A DNA stretch of 64,000 nt from Nectonema munidae (taxonomy: Eukaryota; Nematomorpha; Nectonematoida; Nectonematidae). The notes beneath the pieces were generated by a model. It had not been told where the DNA came from, did no database searches, and saw only the letters and a program-made list of their open reading frames with translations. The position numbers and the translations under genes are program-made. Shown piece by piece: positions 54,829 to 64,000 of the stretch. Within the stretch, counting starts at the first letter, position 1; each line of letters starts with the position of its first letter. The stretch is taken from NCBI GenBank assembly GCA_030549495.1, contig JAUIRK010000971.1, positions 124,001 through 188,000 of the forward strand, given 5' to 3'.

Positions 54829-55542
54829 TGTTAACTATACTCATTCATTTTTAAGGAATAGCAAAATATAACATAAAATTTTGCTTTATTATTTATATAG
54901 AAAATATCGAAAATATATTTTGCATTAATTAGCCTTACCGCTTATAAATATTATAAACATACAAAACAAGATAAGACTAACTAATAAATCATTGTAGTTT
55001 AGTTCTTATGATTTCAACTAATTTTCCACTAACTAAGCACCTTATAGTTGAACGTGTTTAGAACCAAGGAGTTTAAAAATAAATTTCTCAAAAGTGTTTA
55101 GACGTTTAGAACTTAAACATGTTTAGAATTTCAGGTGTTCAAAATCTGTGACATTTTTGGTGTTTAGTTTTGCGTTTAGATTCTAAACACATTTTTTACA
55201 GTGTACTAGTGTTTCCCGTACATTTCCTATTCAACGTCCCATGGAAGACATTTTTAAAATAAATGCACCTTGGACGATATTATTTCAGGAAAATGTCCCT
55301 TACTTTTAAGATATATTTTTTATCACAATAAAAAATTCATAGATTTTGATTTGAACTTTACGCTTGGTTTTTATCTTCAATGCTTGAAACTTTTAATCAA
55401 GAAATAAAATATTTTTATGAGTAAGTAAAATATGCCATATCCTTAACATATGATGGTGCATAGATAGGCAGTAACCTGATTCAAAAGGGGGAGCAATAAG
55501 AAGCCAATAAAATGAAGCATAAAAGTGGTCAGGGTGTTTATA

Positions 55543-56010
55543 CAGTGGCGTACCAAGAGGGGCGGGAAGGACAGTCCACTATGGGCAAAGAATTAATTTG
55601 CATTAATATATATCATCAATAAAAATTTAATTGAGATATTTTAGACTTAAATAGTAATGTAATAATGCTTTGATACACTTTTTATTCCAAGTTTCCAACA
55701 GGGGCTAAAAACAAAAACATATTAACAACAAAGTTTCGAAATCTCCATATCCCATTATTTTTCCATATTGATATTTCTTTCACCGTCATGTGTAGAAAAA
55801 AATGGGGGATAGTGTTAAGATTAGTTTAAATTTACAATGTAAAACTTCTCTAATCCATTTTGAAAATTATTAATTTCAAAATTTAGGAGGTGTTCTAGAG
55901 CCTTCTCTGTCCTCTCCTTACATAAGGCCTTGCCAATATATTATTAAGTTTTGGGCTTTTTGAAGTGTTATTAGAAATTTTAAGGAGCGCCAAAATTTAA
56001 ATCCGCCCTG
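55543..56010. mobile_element. Degenerate hAT-like element
   Basis: Begins CAGTGGCGTACCAAGAGGGG, a start common in hAT-type MITEs, and ends in a region GGAGCGCCAAAATTTAAATC then CGCCCTGAGCAG. The right end is not clearly complementary; no coding region. Confidence 0.35.
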
Positions 56011-56150
56011 AGCAGCAAAGAGCTTGTAGTAATCCCGCTACTAAACTTATTCACACACTACTCTATTATTTTTTGCCACATATTTTCTTAGCATTTTTAA
56101 TATTAATAAATGTTATTTATTTGTATGTTTTTTTTAATTTTAGATTTTGC

Positions 56151-56403
56151 TTAACTGGTTATCGATCACAGTCGACATATGTTGACTTTACAAAAATGTG
56201 AATCGCCTGCGTTTTGTTTTTTCCCATTAAGTACCATAGGAACCAGACGATATCTAAAAAAACGCAGACGATTTATAATCAAAGTCATTGAAAAAATCAG
56301 ACGAAGATGAAATTACTTATGTTCCCATTGGGACTTAATGGGTTTACAAATCTTCTGCTTTATACTAGATATCGTCTGATTATTCTAGTGGTTAACGGAT
56401 TAA
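56151..56403 (+). mobile_element. TTAA MITE, family C (copy C5), interrupted
   Basis: TTAA CTGGTTATCGATCA, palindrome AGTCGACATATGTTGACT, first box, then interruption by copy A5, then TTCTGC and CGTCTGA boxes, end TAGTGGTTAACGGA TTAA. Without the insert it is near family length. Confidence 0.85.
56223..56342 (-). mobile_element. TTAA MITE, family A variant (copy A5), nested in C5
   Basis: CCCATTAAGTACCA..GGGACTTAATGGG ends (A2 type) with three CAGACG boxes reversed, inserted in the box-1 to box-2 spacer of C5, where intact copies have a TTAA (TTTTTAATAC). The palindrome slot is shortened, giving 120 bp. Confidence 0.85.
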
Positions 56404-56560
56404 TAAATAAACACAGAATATAATGTCGTTTCAAAAATACGCACAAGGATGAACTACATATATGCTTCAATAATAATATCAACATCAATATAGTGAAGGA
56501 GAATAATTTATTTGTTCAGCACATATCGTAAGAGGCGAGTCAGTGTGATGTTAATTATAA

Positions 56561-56590
56561 AGAAAGAAAGAAAGAAAGATTTATTCAAGA
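56561..56590. repeat. (GAAA)n tract followed by TTTATTCAAG
   Basis: AAAGAAAGAAAGAAAGAAAG, then ATTTATTCAAG. In reverse it reads like a LINE tail (AATAAATCTTTC..), but no coding part is recognised. Confidence 0.5.
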
Positions 56591-57728
56591 AAAAAATGCA
56601 TAAAAAAAATAACAAATTATAAAGTGTAATAAAAAAAACCTTTCCGATGGTGCAGATTGGCTCAGACACTTATGTATTAAATAATTACATCAAAATTCGG
56701 ATATTTTAAAAGGCCTGATGGAGCCGCTAAGATGAAATCCCGATAATAAAAAAAAACAGCTGATGTTAATTATAGGTTCAAATTTAGTCATACGTGTATT
56801 TACGTTTCTTATATTACTAATTAATTTATATACTATATTAAATATGTGGCAGCCTCTATCTACTAGACTCTTCATTGCTTCCTTCTGCTTTATTAATCGA
56901 TAGGATATCCTTAGGCCCACTACAAGCTATATCCATCCCTTTACTGTCTTTCACTACTTTGGGTAGGAATATGAAAATTGTATTGTTTGAAATTTTGCAA
57001 TAAGTTTTTTTTACATTTTACGTAAGCTTTTTTAAGTATATATGTAAGAAATGGCATTTCATTATCTAAAAATATGTAAAAATCAGTGAAATATCCGCTG
57101 AAATTTCTTACAAGAGTAACAACGATTTGTTTATTCTAAAGAACTGCTACATCAATATCGCATTCTATACCAAGTATACAAATATTCATTCAAAACACAG
57201 GCTTACTAAAACTCAATCTCCACGGACATGTGTCCAGATAATAATTATGAAAACGGCATTTACGAGGGCATAAAAATTCCTTTCTGTATTTTCTAATAAG
57301 TTGTTTAGTTCGGTCGTTTCTACGGTTTGTTAATTAATTAAAAGTATATACATTACTTAGTTTGTTAATTTTTTTTAGCTTTTTTTACTTTTTTTGTTAC
57401 TGAGGTTAATAAATTAGTTGGTTTATGTTTTAGTAAGTTTAATAATTTAGTTTAGTTTGTTTGTGGTTAGAATAATGAAAATTTCAAAATGAAAACAAAT
57501 TTTCATTGTTATAAAAACAAAAACATTGAAGTAACATGATTTTCAAATTGTTGAGGCAGGCTCCTAATTCCTTTTCTTTATATATAAAGTTCGGCTTAGT
57601 AAATTGTGTAGAATGTAGATAGTTATAAGATAAGATCCTAATTAGTTGTATAAATTTAATCATGACAGAAATTTTGATACTCTCATGAATAATAAAAATT
57701 TATCAATGGATAAATGTTCTTTTTAACA

Positions 57729-57871
57729 AAGGTACCGTAGGGTGTTTTCATCGAGAAGGCACAATTGCGCCGCTTGTATCGAACTATGAGAAAGTTGGCT
57801 TGATGCGGAATCGAACCCAAGAGCTTGAATTATCGAAACCCAGACCTAACCAACCTTACTCACGCCCCTAA
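57729..57871 (-). mobile_element. tRNA-derived SINE, family 1 (copy 4)
   Basis: Minus-strand copy: GGGGCGTGAGTAAGGTTGGT, box-B-like GGGTTCGATTCC, GGCGCAATTGTGCC, GATGAAAACACCCTACGG. A short TAACAA occurs on both sides. Confidence 0.75.
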
Positions 57872-58516
57872 CAATTATTAAATTGTCATAAGTGTCCAAT
57901 AAGCAAATGCCCAATATACGAAAGAACTAAAAATACCTTTTTAAAGTATACAAATAGCCAGTATAGATGAGTGAATTAGACTTGACTTTATATTTTAATG
58001 TTTCTATTTAAGGAGCATTTTAATACACACTTGAAAAATCTTCTTGCTTTAAGATATGACATTCTTGCACTACACTCCTTTTTACTTATAAATAAAGTGA
58101 AAAAATTGAGTAGCAAAAGTTCCTAGCAGGGAAATCAAATTTTGAGTAATGTAAATTTTTTATAACTTTCTTGTTTCTTCCATGTCTTATTTTACTTTTT
58201 TTGCATCTCGTGTTTATGCTGCTAAACACTATGAATAGGAGTTACTTGAACACTTTTCATCGTATTTGTACAATTATTCCTTTAAATTTTTAATAATCAC
58301 CAGAAAATATGTTGAGATTATTATTAAGTTGTATTTTTTTGTTGAAATTAACAATAAAAAGTCGGCTGCCTTTTTTCTCTCATTTTTGTTAAAAGATTAA
58401 AAGCTTGAAAGTAACGAGCTAAAATTTTTTTGAAATATGAATGGAATAAATTTTCAACTACGACAAAAATGGTAAAAACTTAAAGTGATAATAAAAGTGA
58501 TTTGAAGTTAATATAA

Positions 58517-58630
58517 TTAACTCATTTTAGTTAACGCAAGAAGACGCTTTTCCCTAATCCCTATTGATTCCGATTTAAAATTCGAATTTGTCTACCTTCT
58601 CCTACAGGAACAATAACCCAAAATAGGTTA
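58517..58630 (-). mobile_element. TTAA-type MITE, family E (copy E3)
   Basis: TTAA CTCATTTTAGTTAACGC.. to ..AATAACCCAAAATAGG TTAT, the reverse of copy E1 (AATAACCCAAAATGGGTTTA). 114 bp. Confidence 0.6.
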
Positions 58631-59754
58631 TCTCTTGATTACAAGTAAAGCAATAAAACGACATATGAATTTTAACCATGTTAAAACTTAATGTAGTATG
58701 ATGGGATATTCACAGGCATCCTAGGCTTTCTTTTCGCTTAATATGAAACGACATGACCTCTTATGGTCACCAACATTTTTCTAGATTGTTTTACTATTGA
58801 TATCCACATAAGCAATGGAAAAAAAAGTTTTTGCAAAATGTTTGTAATCACGTGTCTTTGAGTAGTGAAAGTTTGTCAACTTTAAGGCCGAATGAGTGCT
58901 ACTTTCTTTTAAACTAGTTTCTTAGGTATTACATTTGAAAGCAAATAATAAATAATATAATCATTGAAGAATATCTTTAAGCCATTTCTTTCCCAGTGGA
59001 GACGATGCGAGTAAAACTTTGAAATTAGTTTTCAAAGCACTTGATTCAATAGACTGTATGGATTAAGTGATTAAAGAATGTTTAACAGCTAATATGATGC
59101 TTTAACTTTTTTACGTTTTCAAAAGAGTATAATTACTTTGATGGTAAACTTTAAAAATGCTCAAAACTTTTCATCACTTAGTGACAAGCAAACAAATATA
59201 CAGCAGGCACGCATTGAAAATTTTCACTACTTCGATTTTTCATCAATCATGCCAATATTTCTTAAAATGGCCAAGTTTGTGACACATCACATCCACATTC
59301 ATCAAAATCCATAAAGGATATCGTATTACTTTGTGTTAATAAATTGTATCATGTAGCATACATGAGAGATAGAAATTAAGTTGTTTAGTAAAAGGGTGTT
59401 GCTGCAAGCTTTGCTAGAGATGAGTGAGCTACACTTTACATTTTCAATCAAGTATATACACGTTTTTAATCAATATTGCACAATTCGTTGATACGTGTTA
59501 AAAAATGATAGATGGATAGATGGATTTATCACATAATAAACTGAACTTGTATTTGGAGAGTAAGTGGAAATGATGGCAAAATATTGGAGGTGTTGCATTC
59601 CATTTTTCTTTAACCTTTACTCAAGATACAAACTAAGGAATTCCATTTAAGATGCCATATCCCATTTGTAAATGAGAAAATTAATTTCCTTCAATATAGA
59701 TGATTTTCAAGCTTTCAATTTTTCAAACAACATAAAAGTTGCAAAAGAGATGAT

Positions 59755-60000
59755 AAGAAGAAGAAGCAGATTTATTGAAATGAAAAGAATGAAAATAAAC
59801 AAGCAACAAAAGAAGACAAATTAATTAAACACGCACAGGAGGCCTACATGGACTTCATTAGTAAATTATAATTTTAATAAATAAGTGTAAAAATAAAAGT
59901 CAAGCAATTTGAAACAAAATTAAAACATAGGAAAAAAACATGAGATGTTAAAGTCTGCGTAGTTCCAAAGGTTTATGAAAACCGCTGGCAGGACCTTCGC
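59755..60000 (-). mobile_element. LINE 3' end with (TTC)n tail
   Basis: On the minus strand: AGCGGTTTTCATAAACCTTT (AVFINLW core) to AATAAATCTGCTTCTTCTTC. Same family as 37005-37229. Confidence 0.55.
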
Positions 60001-60889
60001 ATAAAAGAGTGAGAATATATGTTTATATATACATTGATTTATATTTACTTTGAGTAATTACATGAAAAACAATTTTTATTACACACAGGTGGCAATTTGT
60101 AGTTATCTGTAAAGAGAAGCTTTGACAAAGTTTTGAATTTTTTTGCCGAGCAACAGCTTTCACCAATTAAACTTGTGACATTCATTACACTTCTTATACT
60201 GTCGGCCACTTTACACTGTTCAAATGTACGCTGGTCATATTTCCAGTGGGAAAATGTTCACTTTGTAAATGTCGTACACTAACTGGGCACATAGAACGTT
60301 TGAAAATGAATTTTTGTGGTAATAAGCAAAATCTTATAATTTGATTTTAAAACTTACAAAGATAGATGACTTTGGAAAAGAAAAGTTTTAAGTTAGCAAA
60401 GATATATACACCTTAATTTTATTCAACAATTGGTTCGTTTGTATATTTATGTGTGTGAGTGTATTAGATGAATCGTTGCTTAATTAATTAATTTTTTAAT
60501 TAGTAAATTAGTTAGATAATATAACAAAAAAATTAATCAGAATCCATGTATATCAAATGTGAAAAGGGGAAACTCAACAAGTGCCGAGTAATCCGTGACA
60601 CAAGTGGAAACAAATGAATGATTTCTTGGATAATATTTAATTGAAAACATAATCTTGTCTATATATTTTGTTTCGAGTATGTATAATAAAATTATTTAAA
60701 CAGATAGATTTTCAAATAGTTAAAGATAATCCATATACCTAACCCTAAAGCTAAAAACGAATTCATCATATGAAAATACACATTAACAGTAAACATATAA
60801 CATCTAAGTGTTAACGATAAAGGAGAAACGAAGGGGAGTACAAATACTATCCCTTAGCCAAGGAACAAACGAATGAGCGTACCAATGAT

Positions 60890-60970
60890 CCTCTATGTTT
60901 CGATTGAAGCGAGAAACAAACACTAGATCCTCGATCAAAGCGAGAAACGACCACGAGACCGGCTGGCTTA
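60890..60970 (+). mobile_element. Helitron-like 3' terminus (copy 2)
   Basis: CTCTATGTTTCGATTGAAGC then GAGAAACAAAC, and a second unit GATCAAAGCGAGAAACGACC then ACGAGACCGGCTGG. Compared with 54290-54422 the hairpin motif is doubled and the CTAG end has become CTGG. Confidence 0.35.
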
Positions 60971-60995
60971 ATATATATATATATATATATATATG
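60971..60995. repeat. (AT)n microsatellite
   Basis: About twelve AT units directly after the Helitron-like end. Confidence 0.85.
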
Positions 60996-61429
60996 TTAGC
61001 TTATTATGAAATTATATATTATTTATCTTTTTTCAACTTTTTTTCGCTTTCAAATTTAATTATTTTTCTATTAAATTAAGAATTTTTTGCCACATTTTAT
61101 CTTGCATTTTATCACAATATAAAGCCAAGCCTTTTCATTTCATTATGCCAGTTTGAACAAAACCAAAAAATTTCTACTTGAAATGATATGCAACCATTCT
61201 TGACTTCTCATATATAGCATTTAGGTTATGTTTTTATGACTTGTTAATATGATAAAACTTAATAAAAAAGTAGACTTCCGTGGTATATTTACTAATACAA
61301 ATTGAACAAATTTGAGAAAAAAGTTTTCCAAAATTGTTAGTTCCTCATCAAGTTAAAGGTGTTCAAGACGTCCTTGTACCCAAGGTTGCTGCAAATAAAA
61401 AGTTAAAGTTCCAAAGTGCAAAATCAATA

Positions 61430-63107
61430 CAGTTGACCCCCGCGTATTCGCGATTCAATATTCGCGGTTTCCCACATTCGCGATTTTTCAACAGAAAATT
61501 AAAAAAATTGCTTTTCCTAAAACTTTTAAATCTAAAAATTTTATTACAATTACTTTAAAAAGTTTCTTTTTCATAATTTTAGAGTTTTATTAAAAATATT
61601 TCAAAAATATTTTTTAGTTTTATGATCATTAGATTTAAATTAAAAAAATTTTACTTTAGTTCCTTGATGTTTGCATAATTTTAAGTCCTTTGCAAAAAAG
61701 TTGGAGCTTTTGGATAAAATATTACAGTAGCTAACTATTATTGCATTAACCCGTTTAAGACCAAGCAAAGCAGACGATATCTAAAAAAACGCAGACGATT
61801 TATATTCAAAGTCATTGAAAAAAGCAGACGAAGATGAAATTACTTATGTTTCAAAATAGGAACATTGGTAGTAAATGGGTTAATGAGAGTACTCATGAGA
61901 TGCAATAAAGAAAAAAAGAAGTTGAAATTAGTGCTAGCTTTAGTAGCACTGCAAAAATGGTTACCACTATCAGATAAATCTATAGTGAGAATGGAAACAG
62001 CTTTATCTATCTGGATACAAGATTGTAGAAAAAAAATATTCCTTTAGACAGCTATATTATTCGCGAAAAAGCAAAAAGTCTGTACAAACTAATGATGATA
62101 AACTAATGATAATGCTAGTGGACATTTTGCGGATCTTAAATTTAAAGGAGTGACTATAGAATTTTTACCTCCAAAAACAACTTCTCTTATCCAGCCTTTA
62201 TATCAAGGCGTTATTCGCTCTTTGCATTGTATCTCCATAACCTTGTTCAACATTTAGTTATGGAAATGGATGCAGATGAAAACTTTCAATTAACAAATTA
62301 TTGGAAAAAATTCACAATTGCAAATTGCTTAACAATTGTTAACAAATCACTTGAATCTATAAAAAAGCAAACTTTAATGGCTGCTTGGAAAAAGTTATGG
62401 CCTCATATTTCGTATAATGTTGAAAATTTCCTTCTAGAAGATATTCAAAATTCTTTAATTGAAGAAACTGTTTTTTTAGCTAGATGTTTAGGTGGAGAAG
62501 GTTTTGGTGATTGCAACGAAGATGATATAAATTCATAATTGACTCTGGAATGGAAGCACTCACAGACATCGATTTAAAAGAATTAACTTAATTTAGCAGC
62601 GAAGAAAAAAAGACGAAGAAGAAAAAGAAAAAGACTTTGATGACGAAGGACTTTGATTGAATCGCCTATCCAAAATTATTGAAAAAGTAAAAGAACTGAA
62701 AGAATTGTGTATCGATTGGGACCCTAGTATGGAAAGATCTACAAAGTTTTGTAATTTAATTGATTCTTGTTTCAAACCGTATGCTGATCTTTTTAAAAAC
62801 CTGAAAAAACAAAGATCAACTATCTGATCATGTCAGTTAAACTAGTTTCGCTTTTTTTAAATTTTTTGTGTGTTTGTCATTTATTCTACTAAATTTTTTT
62901 ACAAATATTTCTGATAAATTATAACTTAGTGTATATAAAAAGAACAAGCCTAGTTAACTTTAAAAAAACAAATATATTGATTATATCTTCAATATGATAG
63001 TAAATTTTCATTTTAAACAATTTTTAAAATGGTAACAAATATTCCCGAATTTTCACTATTCGCGATTAGCTTTGGAACCTAACTCGGCGAATACGGGGGG
63101 TCAACTG
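61430..63107 (+). pseudogene. Tigger (pogo) DNA transposon, decayed
   Basis: Inverted ends CAGTTGACCCCCGCGTATTC and (reverse complement of right) CAGTTGACCCCCCGTATTCG, with TA on both sides; 1678 bp. Plus-strand remnants of a pogo-type transposase: ALSIWIQDCRKKNIPLDSYI (out of a single frame), DNASGHFADLKF..IEFLPPKTTSLIQPL (DDE part, second Asp), DADENFQLTNYWKKFTIANC.., KKQTLMAAWKKLWP, and a final DWDPSMERSTKFC segment. The N-terminal HTH part and the first catalytic Asp region are missing, and several frames are broken, so it is inactive. A family A MITE is inserted at 61746-61883. Confidence 0.85.
61746..61883 (-). mobile_element. 138-bp TTAA MITE, family A (copy A6), inside Tigger
   Basis: TTAA CCCGTTTAAGACCA.. 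to ..TGGTAGTAAATGGG TTAA; 138 bp; reversed, with CAGACG boxes 1-3 intact and the palindrome slot ATGTTTCAAAATAGGAACAT. It lies within the Tigger relic. Confidence 0.9.
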
Positions 63108-63721
63108 TATGAATTATTATCATTCAACATATTTGGCGAGATTGGTTCTCATCTTGTCAATAGTGAGATTGCCTAAAAGGTTAGCAAAAATTTTTTACAA
63201 AAATATTGGGATAAATTCTTTCCATCAGATTACTCTGAAATTTACGAAAAATCTTTTTACGGAACTAACTATGTCTATAATTTACGATATCAGTGATTAA
63301 TTTTCCATTTAAAAAGTTATGCTTCTTTTATCATAATTTTTGGATTTTTTCATTCTACAAATTATTTTCGAGAAATAGGCCTTTTGAGATATTGAGAAAT
63401 TATTTTTTGGTTAATTTTGATTAATCGTGAATTATTGTACCCCTCAAGCTTCTGAATAATTGGGCCTCAAGACCCTACTACTCAAGAGCTAGGCCGGATC
63501 TATAAGATAATTTATAAATGGGGCGAATTTATGACATTTTTTTTTGAATAAATTGTTTCTGATTTTTCTATATGCAAAATCATTGTGAATGGATGCCTAG
63601 GTTATTACTCGTATTACACCCGCAACATTTACTTATATCATGTAAAAGGATCTAAAATAAAACTTTTCTTGGGATGGAAAGAAATTGTTGCATAATACAG
63701 GGATGGTAGTTCAATTTAAAT

Positions 63722-63900
63722 CAGTGGTTCCCAAACTTTTTCTGATCGTTACCCACTTTTCATATATGATCCTTCTCTATGGCCCCCACAGCAATTATAG
63801 CCCTAGAACACCGTGACTGTCTACTAGTATCTAACAATTATAATCATAAGATTAATTAAAAAGGGTATTTTGCTAAAAGGTGTTTCAAGAATAAGCAAAA
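63722..63900 (+). mobile_element. hAT-like element, left end
   Basis: CAGTGGTTCCCAAACTTTTT then CTGATCGTTACCCAC is the characteristic left end of many hAT MITEs (CAGTGGTTCTCAACC type). The right end is not seen before the window ends. Confidence 0.55.
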
Positions 63901-64000
63901 AAAGAAGGAAACAGAAAATCCACTGGATGGAAAAAGTTTATTAATCCTACGCTCTGTGATTTAATCTTTGAATCTTCACATTTGATAACATTGTAACAAA

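Overview
This window is AT-rich, intron-rich animal DNA. It carries two protein-coding genes, both on the minus strand, set in a dense collection of decayed transposable elements. Nothing suggests a prokaryote. One-domain exons, 58-87 nt short introns next to multi-kb ones, an LRR receptor with LRRNT/LRRCT caps, and abundant piggyBac, pogo/Tigger, hAT, LINE and tRNA-SINE remains fit an invertebrate. An arthropod is my guess; the sequence does not settle the species.

Gene 1 (about 19.9 kb down to the left edge and beyond) is part of a large intracellular-type immunoglobulin-repeat protein resembling the titin/kettin/obscurin group. Eight or nine coding exons are visible. Almost all junctions are phase 1, so exons can be added or dropped without breaking frame. 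One 93-nt exon lies 87 nt downstream (in gene sense) of a ~305-bp TG/CA microsatellite. A piggyBac transposon relic sits in one intron.

Gene 2 (52.7 kb to 28.4 kb) can be read completely: 13 coding exons whose phases all match, summing to 2574 nt (857 residues plus stop). It encodes a signal peptide (its own 62-nt exon), an LRRNT, about 25 leucine-rich repeats, an LRRCT split over two exons, one transmembrane helix and a ~79-residue cytoplasmic tail. It resembles chaoptin/ALS-like cell-surface LRR proteins.

The most striking feature is a set of about 20 short palindromic elements flanked by TTAA, scattered over the whole window. Families A, B, C and D differ in sequence, yet intact copies are almost all 138 bp including both TTAA. 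Families A-C also share a layout: 14-bp end, 20-bp slot holding a different palindrome in each family, 15-bp spacer, then three GTCTG-type boxes at fixed spacing, 6-bp spacer, 14-bp complementary end. Both ends and palindromes change in compensating pairs. A fifth family (E) has a different layout. Copies sit nested in each other, in a Tigger relic, back to back at 49.8-50.2 kb, and 17 nt from a splice donor.

Other repeats: two tRNA-derived SINE families (4 and 2 copies; one copy has an 11-bp target duplication), several LINE 3' ends (two types recognisable by shared coding tails), pogo/Tigger-like elements, hAT-like ends, two Helitron-like termini, one possible solo LTR and several simple repeats. 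About 19.9-24.5 kb, 26.2-28.2 kb, 52.7-64 kb and most long introns contain no recognisable exon.
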